Position numbers and translations under genes: made by a program
The notes under the pieces: model-generated
Databases searched by the model: none
Told to the model about the DNA's origin: nothing
Seen by the model: only the letters and a program-made list of their open reading frames with translations
Assembly: GCF_022836845.1 (NCBI RefSeq)
Contig: NZ_JAJNNZ010000006.1
Location: forward strand, 62,001 to 126,000
Reading direction: 5' to 3'
DNA: 64,000 nucleotides
DNA from: Vibrio gelatinilyticus
GTDB lineage: Bacteria; Pseudomonadota; Gammaproteobacteria; Enterobacterales; Vibrionaceae
In this document: piece after piece, positions 44,206 through 54,000 of the stretch
Numbering within the stretch: the stretch's first letter is position 1
Layout of the letters: each line of letters starts with the position of its first letter

Positions 44206-45540
44206 ATGAATGCAATAACATCAGCAAACAATAAGCCGGAACTTACGCCCCAAATAGACCCGCCAGTAGTACCTTTAAGTATTTCAGAATTGAAAATTCC
44301 GGTTGTAGTACTTGAAAACCTGACGTTAAAGCACCTTGCACATCAAAATAAAGTCGATATTTTACGACTTTCTGAACTGATGGGTATCAGTACACATATC
44401 GTAGAAGAGTTACTTCAGTCACTTCGTAAAAGGTCACTTATCGAAGTTTACCAACCGCACTTGGGAGCGGGCACGGTAAGCAAACACCACATTCTTTATG
44501 GGCTATCTGCATCAGGCTTGCAAGATGCCGAATTGGCGTTCTTAAATGACTCATATATTGGTCCAGTCCCGGTGACACTTGAAGAATACAACGACATAGT
44601 TTCTAGGCAAGATATTCGGTTGAATAATATTAATTACGAAAACATAAGTAATGCGCTGAAGGGTGTTCAGGGTGCCCAACATATGGTCCCAATACTGGGG
44701 CCTGCTCTAAACTCGGGGCGTGCGTTGTTACTGTACGGTCATTCTGGGACAGGGAAAAGCTTTGTCGCAGCGCAATTACTAAACGCTTTCGACACATCAG
44801 TTTATATACCATTCTCAGTGTATGCTTCCGGAAACATCATTAAGGTGTTTTCTGACCTACATCATAAGCCACTAGATAATAACTCGTCGGCCAAAACAAT
44901 CCATTTTAATCAACAATATGATCGGCGATGGGCGCTCTGTGAAAGACCAAATGTTCAGGTTGGCGGAGAACTAACAATGGACATGCTGGAAGTTAATCAC
45001 TCCGAACACAATAGGGTATGGTTAGCTCCGCTGCAAATGCTTGCTAATAACGGATTACTAATAATTGATGATCTAGGAAGGCAAAAAATATCTGTCGATA
45101 CATTGCTGAATCGATGGATTGTACCCATGGAATATTCCGTAGACTATCTTGTCTTACCTAGTGGACAGCAAGTTTGTATTCCATTTGTATTAACTTTAGC
45201 ATTTTCGACGAACTTAAACCCAATGGAGATTGGAGACCCCGCTTTTTTGAGGCGTCTAGGGTATAAGGTCGAGTTTTCACCACTGTTGGAAGATGAATAC
45301 TTTGATTTGGTTCAAATTGTCTGTGAAAAGAATGATCTTGAGGCAACTCATGAAGCGCTAAAGTATCTATCTTTTTTACATTCACACTTTAAGGTTCCTT
45401 TTTATCCTTGTATTCCAAAAGATGTTGTCGGAATTTGTAAAGATATTATCAAGTTTGAGGAAAAAGAACGGAAGTTAACCAATAATGTTATTGAAGCTTC
45501 TTGGCGCCTTTATTTTACTTCCGATGGATTGGAGGATTAG
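44206..45540 (+). CDS. Extra AAA-type ATPase of the Tad locus
   Basis: 444 residues. The N-terminal 90 residues look like a winged helix (DILRLSELMGISTHIVEELL). A P-loop domain follows with Walker A GHSGTGKS (178-185) and Walker B LLIIDDLGR. It is distinct from TadA (type II/IV secretion ATPase) and TadZ (MinD-like), both encoded downstream. Such genes occur in some gammaproteobacterial tad loci, but I know of no defined function. The DNA-binding-like N-terminus could mean regulation or assembly control. Confidence 0.8.
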   Translation: MNAITSANNKPELTPQIDPPVVPLSISELKIPVVVLENLTLKHLAHQNKVDILRLSELMGISTHIVEELLQSLRKRSLIEVYQPHLGAGTVSKHHILYGLSASGLQDAELAFLNDSYIGPVPVTLEEYNDIVSRQDIRLNNINYENISNALKGVQGAQHMVPILGPALNSGRALLLYGHSGTGKSFVAAQLLNAFDTSVYIPFSVYASGNIIKVFSDLHHKPLDNNSSAKTIHFNQQYDRRWALCERPNVQVGGELTMDMLEVNHSEHNRVWLAPLQMLANNGLLIIDDLGRQKISVDTLLNRWIVPMEYSVDYLVLPSGQQVCIPFVLTLAFSTNLNPMEIGDPAFLRRLGYKVEFSPLLEDEYFDLVQIVCEKNDLEATHEALKYLSFLHSHFKVPFYPCIPKDVVGICKDIIKFEEKERKLTNNVIEASWRLYFTSDGLED

Positions 45541-45543
45541 AGA

Positions 45544-46293
45544 ATGAGTAAATCACAAGTGTTTTTGCTGATGCTATTATCAATAGTTCTAGGCTTAACA
45601 GCGGTTTTTTTTGCTAAGCAATGGATGGATCAACAAACACAACCTGAGATAGTTCAAGAGGTTGTAGAGCGATTGCCTGTTGTGGTGGCAGAACAAGAAA
45701 TTCCAGCAGGAACGATTGTTGAAGCTGCATTTATTTCCCTTAGGTTACTCGAAAAAGATTGGGTTGACGAGGATACATTGTTCTTAGATCAAGAAGAAGT
45801 AATTGGTAAAGTAGCGAGCGCTACGATGTACTCAGGAGAAGTGGTTCATAAGTCTCGGGTTTCTGTGCCTGGTGAAGGGTCAACATTAGCGTCAATAATC
45901 ACTGAAGATAAAAGGGCTGTGACTATTCGCGTGAATGATGTTATCGGCGTGGCGGGTTTCTTATTACCGGGCAACCGTGTTGATATTATGAAAACGACTC
46001 CAGCAGGAAAGAATTCCGCTTACACTAGAACAGTACTTAAGAACATTAAGGTGTTGGCTGTGGATCAAACGGCGAGAACCAAAGAGAACAAGCCCGTTAT
46101 AGTACGCGCTGTTACCGTAGAAGTGACGCCTCGTGAAGCGGCGACACTTCTATCGGCTAATAGTAGTGGAAAAATCCAATTGGCATTGAGAAACCCGCAA
46201 CAAAAAGATCCACCTCCACCTAAGAGCTACGTGTCTCCGAGTGTAACTATCATTAAAGGTACGCAGTCTTCAAATATTCGAGTTAAGGATTAA
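45544..46293 (+). CDS. rcpC: RcpC/CpaB pilus assembly protein
   Basis: 249 residues. An N-terminal membrane helix is followed by an SAF domain (VVVAEQEIPAGTIVEAAFI) and the CpaB region (AVTIRVNDVIGVAGFLLPGNRVDIM). It has GGAGG before ATG and lies three bases after the AAA ATPase gene. It works in the periplasm with the secretin. Confidence 0.93.
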   Translation: MSKSQVFLLMLLSIVLGLTAVFFAKQWMDQQTQPEIVQEVVERLPVVVAEQEIPAGTIVEAAFISLRLLEKDWVDEDTLFLDQEEVIGKVASATMYSGEVVHKSRVSVPGEGSTLASIITEDKRAVTIRVNDVIGVAGFLLPGNRVDIMKTTPAGKNSAYTRTVLKNIKVLAVDQTARTKENKPVIVRAVTVEVTPREAATLLSANSSGKIQLALRNPQQKDPPPPKSYVSPSVTIIKGTQSSNIRVKD

Positions 46294-46302
46294 GGTGACG
46301 AT

Positions 46303-47766
46303 ATGAAACGGATTTTTCTTTTACTCTCTATAATTGGAATGGTTACGTTTGTCCACGCGGCTACATCCAGTGGCAAAGTTGTGACGGTTCCTCATCATAA
46401 ATCTGAATATGTCATGCTTTCGGGCAAAGCGAAAAGGGTTTCACTGGGTGATCCTAGTGTACTTGATATAGTTATGCTTCGTTCCAACGAGTTATTTTTG
46501 ATCGGTAAAAAACTTGGAACGACAAATCTTATGGCATGGGACAGTCGTGGACGTCTAATCGAATCGATCAATATAGAAGTGACGCATGATATCAATAGTG
46601 TTAAATCGAAGATGTATGAGTTCCTTCCTAATGAAACAATTGAGGTGCACAGCTCACAAGACAAGTTACTTTTAAGTGGGCAAGTTAGTAGCCAGGAAGC
46701 AATGAATACCGCTGTTAAATTGGCCGAAACATTTACGGCCGGTAAAACAGTTGATGCAAGTACTTCGTCGCAAGACGTTACGGTAAATCAAACCAATGTT
46801 ATTAACCTGATGACCATCGGCGGAGCTCAGCAAGTCATGCTGGAGGTGACTGTGGCTGAAGTTCAACGAAGTTTAGTCCGCCGCTTTGATTCCGACTTTC
46901 ACTTTTTTTCTCAAAACGGGAACTTCGGCTGGGGTGCAACTAACTCAGGTGGCATCCTAGATGATATTGGCGGAGGTGTGGGGCCAATCTTTGGGACGCC
47001 AACGGTTAGTGGTCCTGGTTTATTGGCTACGTTCCTTGATGGTAACACCTTGTTTACGTTAGCTCTTGATGTAGCTAAAGAAAATGGCGTTGCGAAGGTA
47101 CTCGCAGAGCCTAATTTGACAGCGCTTAGTGGATCTCAGGCTGAGTTCTTGGCGGGCGGAGAATTTCCAATTCCTGTACCGAATAGAGATGGTATTACTG
47201 TTGAATATAAAGAATTTGGCGTAGGCGTAAAGTTTGTTCCGACTATTTTAAGTGATCAAAAGGTAAATCTTGTTTTGTCAGTTGAGGTAAGCGAAGTAGC
47301 AAATTCTGGGTCATTAACGTTGGCGCCTGTCGATACCAATGCGAGTTACTTTATACCTCCAATAACCAAGAGATCAGCGTCATCAACATTAGAGTTAGCG
47401 GATGGACAGACAATTGGAATAGCAGGGCTTCTTAGTGAAAATGTTCGTGATGTTTCTAATAAGATGCCGGGTGTAGGAGAAATACCGGTCTTAGGGCAAT
47501 TATTTAACAGTCAAGAATATATATCCGGTGAGACTGAGCTGGTGATACTGGTGACTCCTCGGCTCGCGCGCCCTGTGGATAGAGATAAGATTTTGCTACC
47601 CACAGATGCATTCGTCAAACCTAACGATATCGAGTTTTATTTACTTGGGAAAGGCTCTTACTTAGCTGATATGGAAAGTACAAGTCAGGTTAATGAAACA
47701 AATACGGAAGGTAGTGTTCCATCGAGCCAGGGTGGTTCGGAGGGTTCCTTCGGGCATGAGTTATAA
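46303..47766 (+). CDS. rcpA: RcpA/CpaC outer-membrane secretin
   Basis: 487 residues with a signal peptide, an N-terminal BON/pilus-secretin region (LGDPSVLDIVMLRSNELFLI), and the secretin domain (VLAEPNLTALSGSQAEFLAG, PGVGEIPVLGQLFNS, TELVILVTPRLARP). It forms the outer-membrane channel for the Flp pilus. Confidence 0.95.
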   Translation: MKRIFLLLSIIGMVTFVHAATSSGKVVTVPHHKSEYVMLSGKAKRVSLGDPSVLDIVMLRSNELFLIGKKLGTTNLMAWDSRGRLIESINIEVTHDINSVKSKMYEFLPNETIEVHSSQDKLLLSGQVSSQEAMNTAVKLAETFTAGKTVDASTSSQDVTVNQTNVINLMTIGGAQQVMLEVTVAEVQRSLVRRFDSDFHFFSQNGNFGWGATNSGGILDDIGGGVGPIFGTPTVSGPGLLATFLDGNTLFTLALDVAKENGVAKVLAEPNLTALSGSQAEFLAGGEFPIPVPNRDGITVEYKEFGVGVKFVPTILSDQKVNLVLSVEVSEVANSGSLTLAPVDTNASYFIPPITKRSASSTLELADGQTIGIAGLLSENVRDVSNKMPGVGEIPVLGQLFNSQEYISGETELVILVTPRLARPVDRDKILLPTDAFVKPNDIEFYLLGKGSYLADMESTSQVNETNTEGSVPSSQGGSEGSFGHEL

Positions 47767-47777
47767 GGAGTTAAGGT

Positions 47778-48029
47778 ATGAAGCTACAGATACTGGCTAT
47801 GTTTATTTTAGGTTCACTAATGTTTGGGTGCGCAAATGATAAACCACTTGGTTACTCGGTCGCAACATTAAAGCATGAGCAAACCTATGACCATAATGCG
47901 ACAACAAATAATAAAGATGTCGTGCCTACAGGAACCGGGACGAAGATGCAACAGGCATACGACGTGTACACAGGGGAAAATGCGTATTCAGGTGAAAACG
48001 TGGTAGGAGGCATGTCTACTAGTTTTTAG
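47778..48029 (+). CDS. Small lipoprotein of the Tad locus
   Basis: 83 residues with a type II signal and lipobox LMFGC. The mature part is polar and apparently disordered, ending MSTSF. It occupies the place where other tad loci have a small lipoprotein gene next to the secretin; a pilotin or anchoring role is possible, but the sequence does not prove it. Confidence 0.7.
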   Translation: MKLQILAMFILGSLMFGCANDKPLGYSVATLKHEQTYDHNATTNNKDVVPTGTGTKMQQAYDVYTGENAYSGENVVGGMSTSF

Positions 48030-48055
48030 CAGACTATGTAAAAGAGGTAAATTAG

Positions 48056-49297
48056 ATGAAATATAGTAATGATTACAAGATAAGTATGAAAAAACAGAGT
48101 GGAATTACGCTGGTTTTTTTTACGGCTATATTCATTCTATTTATGATGTTCGCAGCTTTTGCATTTGATGTGAACCATGCAATGTTAAATAAAACGAGGT
48201 TTCAAAACGCTGTTGATGCCGCTGCACTAGCTGGGGCTGTAAAAGCAAGTGATGGGAAATCAGACGAGGTAGCAAGACAGGCAGCGATTGATACTGTCGC
48301 CGCTCTTTTTAGTGCCGCTGGTAACACTGAAGTCTCGGAGACTGATGAGTTTGTTCTAGTGCAGTTCTCAAATGACCCACAAGATTTTTCTAATGCAGCA
48401 ATAGCTGCTTATGACTCGGATGGAGATACTTATATACGTGTTTCAGTAAGCAACGTGCCGCTGAGATCGTTTATTGTAAGCATGTTTGGTATCTCCAAAG
48501 TAGGCGCAGCTAGTGCCGTTGCTGGGCCAAGTTCTGAAATCACTACGGCATGTAATGTAGTACCAATGGCTGTTTGTGCCGGCACCGGGAGTACTGAAGA
48601 TGATGTATTGGGGTATGAGTTTGGGGAAATATATGCGCTGAAAGTCGGCGATGGTAGTGAGACGTCGATGACGTCTGGTAATTATCAGTTACTCGATTTT
48701 GGTAGTGGCGGTAACACCGTCGGCGAGGCGCTTGCAGGCGGTTTTACAGAATGTGTGACTTTTGCTGAACAGATTACAACTCAAAGCCAACCCGGTAACG
48801 TAATTGGTCCCGTAGGGAAGGGCCTTAATACTCGTTTCGGCGATCATGATCCTCAGCATACAGCTGAAGATTACCCATCAGATTTATACATAGAAGAATT
48901 TATTCCTACAAAAACTACAAATGACGATGGCTCAGTAACATACTCGAATGATAGTGATATTGAGGACTATTATGAACACTATCGAACTGAAGCAGCTAAG
49001 TGTAATGGGACCTCCTCAGGAAATTGCACCTCTGGAGATCCTGGGCGTCGTATTTTACCAGTACCTATGATTAATTGTGATGAGGCTAAAAATGGTTCAA
49101 CCCCACTAAAGATTGAAGCAGTAGGTTGCTTTTTTATGTTGAAAAAGGCTCCTACCGATAATGGAGATAAAGAGGGGGTTGTGGGTCAGTTTATAGAAGA
49201 TTGTACAATCGAAAATGGTTCTACTGGCATTGAACCGGGCGATGAAGGTGTATATAAAATCCAATTGTATAAAGATCCTTCGAGTGGAGAATCCTGA
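48056..49297 (+). CDS. tadG: TadG-like protein with N-terminal TadE/G motif
   Basis: 413 residues. The N-terminus has a prepilin-like helix (KQSGITLVFFTAIFILFMMF) and then FQNAVDAAALAGAVK, the TadG_N signature. The C-terminal part is Cys-containing and acidic, with CNVVPMAVC and repeated Cys pairs; a von Willebrand domain is not evident. It is the first of three consecutive membrane-anchored pilus assembly proteins. Confidence 0.85.
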   Translation: MKYSNDYKISMKKQSGITLVFFTAIFILFMMFAAFAFDVNHAMLNKTRFQNAVDAAALAGAVKASDGKSDEVARQAAIDTVAALFSAAGNTEVSETDEFVLVQFSNDPQDFSNAAIAAYDSDGDTYIRVSVSNVPLRSFIVSMFGISKVGAASAVAGPSSEITTACNVVPMAVCAGTGSTEDDVLGYEFGEIYALKVGDGSETSMTSGNYQLLDFGSGGNTVGEALAGGFTECVTFAEQITTQSQPGNVIGPVGKGLNTRFGDHDPQHTAEDYPSDLYIEEFIPTKTTNDDGSVTYSNDSDIEDYYEHYRTEAAKCNGTSSGNCTSGDPGRRILPVPMINCDEAKNGSTPLKIEAVGCFFMLKKAPTDNGDKEGVVGQFIEDCTIENGSTGIEPGDEGVYKIQLYKDPSSGES

Positions 49298-49298
49298 T

Positions 49299-49748
49299 AT
49301 GAAAACTGCCTCAAAGCAAAAAGGTCTTGCAGCAGTAGAGTTGGTCTTGATTACACCAATTATTATTTTCTTGTTCGTAATCAATATTGAGGTTGGAAAG
49401 TTTCTAGTTGAAAATCAGATGTTGAGCAAAATGGTACGTAATGGTGCTCGCTTCGCTATAACTAATGTTTATGGAACAGCAAGTGGGGGGGCAATAGCAC
49501 CATTATCTGAAATCCAGAATATGGTCGTTTACGGAAAGCCAGTTGTGGCTGACGATGCCGCCCCTCTACTGCCAGGGTTGGTGCCTAATGATATATCACT
49601 TGACACTAGTGAAGAATTTGAAGGTTTTGTAGTAGTTACAGCAAGTCACACCTACACACCTGTATTTGTGAAAATACCATTTACAGATATTTCATTTAAC
49701 GTTAGCTATTCAGCTTCTTCAATAATGGAGAAACGTAATGCGCTATAG
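49299..49748 (+). CDS. tadE: TadE-like minor pilin
   Basis: 149 residues from the ATG at 49299 (GGAGA upstream), one base after the tadG-like stop. The Gly-Leu-Ala cleavage region and hydrophobic helix (KGLAAVELVLITPIIIFLF) match the TadE-type pseudopilins, which are processed by TadV. The C-terminal region is beta-rich. Overlaps the next gene by 11 bases. Confidence 0.87.
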   Translation: MKTASKQKGLAAVELVLITPIIIFLFVINIEVGKFLVENQMLSKMVRNGARFAITNVYGTASGGAIAPLSEIQNMVVYGKPVVADDAAPLLPGLVPNDISLDTSEEFEGFVVVTASHTYTPVFVKIPFTDISFNVSYSASSIMEKRNAL

Positions 49749-50304
49749 AAGCACGATAGGTAAGAAGAGTGGTGTAACGATTATAGAGTTTACCTTAGTT
49801 ATTTTGGTGGCGTTACTACTCATTTTTACGGCTTTTGAATTTAGTCGTTATGTACTGTCTATGCAAATGTTAAATGAAATGACAAGAAAAGCTGCGAGGT
49901 TAGCCGTGGTCTGCTCAATCGAAAGTCGGGATGATATTTTAACGTTGCCAGAGGTCGTGGAAAACAGTCCAACTGACTTTGACTCTTCTTATCTATTAAT
50001 AAATTACTTAGATCGTGATGGTGTGGAAGTTAACGTGGACGGTTTTACTTCTGAGCCTGATGAGGATGATGAGGACCAACAGAACGAGATGAACCAAATA
50101 TTTTCTCAAATTAGGTTTGTAAGTGCTGAGATCGACACAGAAAGTTTTAAGTTTCAATTTGTACCGCTACTGTCTTTTTTTGGAGATGCTGGAGCGGTTG
50201 AGGTACCCAGTTTTAAAACAATCTTGCCGATTGAAAGCTTAGGGATAATTCGTAATAACGACGGCTCTCCTTCGGGCGCAATTGAACATTGTGGAGGCGT
50301 ATGA
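49738..50304 (+). CDS. tadF: TadE/TadF-like minor pilin
   Basis: 188 residues. N-terminal KSGVTIIEFTLVILVALLL is a pseudopilin helix with Glu +5-type residue, followed by FEFSRYVLSMQMLNEMTRKA. Its start overlaps the previous gene, and its stop overlaps the TadZ start (TGATG), indicating coupled translation. Confidence 0.85.
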   Translation: MRYRSTIGKKSGVTIIEFTLVILVALLLIFTAFEFSRYVLSMQMLNEMTRKAARLAVVCSIESRDDILTLPEVVENSPTDFDSSYLLINYLDRDGVEVNVDGFTSEPDEDDEDQQNEMNQIFSQIRFVSAEIDTESFKFQFVPLLSFFGDAGAVEVPSFKTILPIESLGIIRNNDGSPSGAIEHCGGV

Positions 50305-51524
50305 TGGTTGAACCTGTACCCATTTCAAAGGAATATGACTTGGAAACTGAATTTAGTTTAAAAACTAATATTAATATCTGGGTTCTTTATATCAATGATT
50401 CTTTTAGAAATCACATAACGAGTGAGCTTTCTAGAAGTAGAAATATCAGAATTGAAGTAATGAAAGTAGGAGCGATTTCAGAAGATTCTTTATCCTCTAT
50501 GAATTCCCCTGATGTAATAATTGTTGAAGCTCGGGATCATTGGGCTGCAAAGATTTTGGAGTTTCAGCATTACAACTTGCCTTTCGGTGATATGCAAGCT
50601 TCGCTGATAGTCTTTGGGGATGAAAATGATACTGCTTCTTTGAGACTTGCCTTAAAGTTAGGAGCATCTGACTATTTACCCGACAAAGCGACCCTTAACG
50701 AACTATTTCCACTGTTAAAAAACATCTCAGAAGATATGTTAGTAAGCAGAGATTTGGGGGAACTACTTTTTTTTGTTAATACTAAAGGGGGCAATGGGGC
50801 GACAACCATAGCTATGAATGTCGCAATTGATCTTGCTGATAAGTTTCCAGATCAAGTTCTTTTGATTGACATAGATACTCAATTTGGCTTAATGAGTGAA
50901 TACTTAAATCTCGAACCGAAATATAGCTTTTGTGATATTTTAGATTGCGTTTCAGACCTAGATGAAACGTCCTTAAGCAGTATGGTTACAAAATACGATA
51001 AAAACCTTCATACAATCAGTATATTCAGAGGGCAGAATAGTGATCTTATGAAAAATTCTGACAAGATTTATGAACTGATTCCTTTACTTAGACAGTTTTA
51101 TAAATATGTTGTTGTTGATTTTTCTAGAGGCATTGACCCTATTTTTTCAGCAGTGTTGCCCTCATCGACAAAGTTTTTTTTGGTAATACAACAAAACTAT
51201 ATGTCACTGAAAAATGCTAATCAAATAGTTAAAGAATTAAAATTCGACTTTGGATTACCTATTGATTCAATTGAATTAGTGATAAATAGATATGATAAAA
51301 ATCAACCAATTAGCCTAAAGGATATAACTAAAACGTTACCAAACACCACAAGTCATGTTATTCCCAACGACTTTAAAGTAGCAAACGAGAGTGCAAATTT
51401 AGGAAAGCCAATAATTCACTACAAGAAAAAAAGTATTATTAGTAAGTCGGTCGTTAAACTTACAAGTACCTTAATCCCAGAGCGTGAAAAATCTAAGGGT
51501 TGGTTTAGTCGGTTTTTTAATTAG
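50304..51524 (+). CDS. tadZ: TadZ/CpaE MinD-like ATPase
   Basis: 406 residues from the ATG at 50304, six bases after GGAGG; the ATG at 50301 is also possible. The N-terminal receiver-like domain lies before a ParA/MinD ATPase domain with a deviant Walker A (VNTKGGNGATTIA) and DIDTQFG. CpaE/TadZ proteins place the pilus machinery in the cell. The C-terminus is basic. Confidence 0.9.
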   Translation: MVEPVPISKEYDLETEFSLKTNINIWVLYINDSFRNHITSELSRSRNIRIEVMKVGAISEDSLSSMNSPDVIIVEARDHWAAKILEFQHYNLPFGDMQASLIVFGDENDTASLRLALKLGASDYLPDKATLNELFPLLKNISEDMLVSRDLGELLFFVNTKGGNGATTIAMNVAIDLADKFPDQVLLIDIDTQFGLMSEYLNLEPKYSFCDILDCVSDLDETSLSSMVTKYDKNLHTISIFRGQNSDLMKNSDKIYELIPLLRQFYKYVVVDFSRGIDPIFSAVLPSSTKFFLVIQQNYMSLKNANQIVKELKFDFGLPIDSIELVINRYDKNQPISLKDITKTLPNTTSHVIPNDFKVANESANLGKPIIHYKKKSIISKSVVKLTSTLIPEREKSKGWFSRFFN

Positions 51525-51550
51525 AAGTCTAGATAGGAAGAGGACAGATT

Positions 51551-53029
51551 ATGTTTTTTAAACGGAAGAACCTAAACCCAAACTTAGAAAAAAAATTGGC
51601 TGACTCGAATATTGAGGCCGGGAAGATTGCACGGATAGACACGGTTGATGATCCGGTAGTAGCGTTTGAAGAACATGATTTAAACATAACACCTAGCGAC
51701 CGTTCACTTGCAAAATCAAAGGCTGTCGACGAGGCGAAAAAGCAACTTGAACAAGATTTAGAAGTAAAACACTATTTTCACAAAAAGTTGTTAGAAACAC
51801 TGGATTTAGGACTGCTTTCTAGCCTTGATGAAGAGACTGCTAAAAAGGAATTACACCAAGCCGTTCAACAACTAATGGCAGATGATAATTCACATCCGCT
51901 GAGTCACGAAGGACGAAAAAGAGTACTCGCGCAAATCGAAGACGAAGTTTTTGGATTGGGGCCTTTAGAACCCCTTTTAAAAGATACAACAGTCTCCGAT
52001 ATATTAGTTAATGGCGCTAAACATATTTATGTTGAACGCAGGGGTAAATTGGAGCGTACACCTTATACATTTCTTGATGATCGCCATCTAAGGAATATTA
52101 TCGATAGAATCGTTAGTTTGGTGGGTCGCAGAATAGATGAAGCTTCGCCAATGGTTGATGCTCGTTTGCAGGATGGATCTCGTGTCAACGCAATTATTCC
52201 CCCATTGGCAATTGATGGCCCGTCAGTATCGATTCGTAGGTTTGCCGTAGACCGACTAACTATGGATAACTTACTTAAACTGAACTCTCTGTCTCATGAT
52301 ATGGCAAGATTTATTGAAGGAGCCGTCAAAGGTGAATTGAACATACTGATTTCAGGTGGTACGGGTTCTGGTAAAACGACAACCTTGAACATATTTTCAG
52401 GGTTTATACCAGAAGATGAACGAATTATTACAATAGAAGATTCTGCTGAGTTACAACTTCAACAGCCACATGTTATTCGATTAGAGACTCGGCCGGCTAA
52501 CCTTGAAGGTAAAGGTGAGATTACTCAAAGGGAGCTTGTTAAAAACTCACTTCGTATGAGACCAGACAGAATTGTAGTTGGTGAGGTTCGGGGCAGTGAA
52601 GCTGTAGATATGTTGTCAGCGATGAATACAGGTCACGATGGTTCTCTTGCCACCATCCATGCTAATACGCCTAGAGACGCACTTAGCCGCGTAGAAAATA
52701 TGTTTTCTATGGCAGGTTGGAACATTTCGACAAAAAACTTGAGAGCACAAATTGCTTCAGCAATTCATTTAGTCGTCCAGATGGAACGTCAAGAAGACGG
52801 GAAAAGAAGAATGGTTAGCATTCAAGAGATAAACGGGATGGAAGGTGAAGTTATTACAATGTCCGAAATCTTTAAGTTTGAGCGGCAAGGTGTAGATTCA
52901 GAAGGAAATGTTATTGGTGCTTATAAAGCAACCGGTGTTATCCCTGAATCACATAGTTCGTTAGTGAAGAGAGGCATTGATCTTCCTTATGAGCTATTTA
53001 ATGAGACGAATAAACGTCCAAGGGGGTGA
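51551..53029 (+). CDS. tadA: TadA/CpaF pilus assembly ATPase
   Basis: 492 residues, a secretion ATPase with Walker [10 protein letters not shown], Asp box ([10 protein letters not shown]), Walker B ([16 protein letters not shown]) and the His box ([15 protein letters not shown]). It powers pilus assembly at the inner membrane. An N-terminal extension of about 80 residues is charged, as in other TadA. Confidence 0.96.
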   Translation: MFFKRKNLNPNLEKKLADSNIEAGKIARIDTVDDPVVAFEEHDLNITPSDRSLAKSKAVDEAKKQLEQDLEVKHYFHKKLLETLDLGLLSSLDEETAKKELHQAVQQLMADDNSHPLSHEGRKRVLAQIEDEVFGLGPLEPLLKDTTVSDILVNGAKHIYVERRGKLERTPYTFLDDRHLRNIIDRIVSLVGRRIDEASPMVDARLQDGSRVNAIIPPLAIDGPSVSIRRFAVDRLTMDNLLKLNSLSHDMARFIEGAVKGELNILISGGTGSGKTTTLNIFSGFIPEDERIITIEDSAELQLQQPHVIRLETRPANLEGKGEITQRELVKNSLRMRPDRIVVGEVRGSEAVDMLSAMNTGHDGSLATIHANTPRDALSRVENMFSMAGWNISTKNLRAQIASAIHLVVQMERQEDGKRRMVSIQEINGMEGEVITMSEIFKFERQGVDSEGNVIGAYKATGVIPESHSSLVKRGIDLPYELFNETNKRPRG

Positions 53030-53030
53030 T

Positions 53031-53999
53031 ATGGAAGTTAATAGCACATTATTTTTTGTCTTGCTTTTTGTATCTGTATTCATTATTTCACAAGCATTGA
53101 TTATGCCTGCGGCGGGACAAAAAGCTAAACATAAAGAGTTAACTAAACGTCTTGAAATGACAAAGAGTGATCTCGATAGTGAAAGCATAAACCTTTTAAA
53201 TGAACATTATAATAAATCTTTATCTCCGTTTGACCGAAATCTTATTAAGATTAGTTATTTTGCTAACTTAAAGAAAATGATGGAATTGGCCGGGATACGG
53301 ATGGGGCTTGCCGATCTGGTTGCCAGGGTAATTTTAGTTTGCTTAGCATTGTTCATATTAATATTGCTCATCAACCAACCATGGTATTTTGGTTTAGCTC
53401 TCTGCCTATTTGTTGTGTTGTCAGTCACATTTTACATTAATTGGAAAGTAAACTTTAGGTTGATGAAATTTGAAGAGCAACTTCCAGAAGCCCTTGATAT
53501 TATGAGGCGAATGTTACAAACCGGGCAACCTTTAGTTCAATCTTTTAAGGAAGTCGGTGATGAGCTACCGAACCCAGCGGGAGAAGAGTTCCGAAATACC
53601 TTTAATTTGTTAAACTTTGGGTATGATATGAGGATTGCAATCCTTAATATGTCCGACAGAGTACCGACTGTTTCCATGTTAGCATTTTCATCAGCAGTGT
53701 TACTACAGAAAGATACAGGGGGCAATCTTTCTGAAAACCTTCAAAAGGTTTCCGAAGTATTGCGTTCAAGGTTTAAGTTGTCTCGAAAAATAAAGACATT
53801 AACAGCCGAAAGTCGTATGGCTGCATGGATCCTTGTATTAGCTCCTTTCGCATTGTTTGCCGCGCTTCAAGTTATAAATCCAGATTATGTGTCTGTGCTT
53901 TACACTCATCCAGCTGGCCTCAAACTTATTGGTTTTGGAATGATCAGTTTGATGATTGGAGCATTCTGGATGAAAAGGGTTATCAGCCTAGAGGTGTAA
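53031..53999 (+). CDS. tadB: TadB inner-membrane pilus assembly protein
   Basis: 322 residues from the ATG at 53031 (GGGGGTGAT upstream; one base after the tadA stop). It has the GspF/TadB fold with hydrophobic segments at both ends and in the middle, and the motif EALDIMRRMLQTGQPLVQSF. Partner of TadC. Confidence 0.92.
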   Translation: MEVNSTLFFVLLFVSVFIISQALIMPAAGQKAKHKELTKRLEMTKSDLDSESINLLNEHYNKSLSPFDRNLIKISYFANLKKMMELAGIRMGLADLVARVILVCLALFILILLINQPWYFGLALCLFVVLSVTFYINWKVNFRLMKFEEQLPEALDIMRRMLQTGQPLVQSFKEVGDELPNPAGEEFRNTFNLLNFGYDMRIAILNMSDRVPTVSMLAFSSAVLLQKDTGGNLSENLQKVSEVLRSRFKLSRKIKTLTAESRMAAWILVLAPFALFAALQVINPDYVSVLYTHPAGLKLIGFGMISLMIGAFWMKRVISLEV

Positions 54000-54000
54000 T

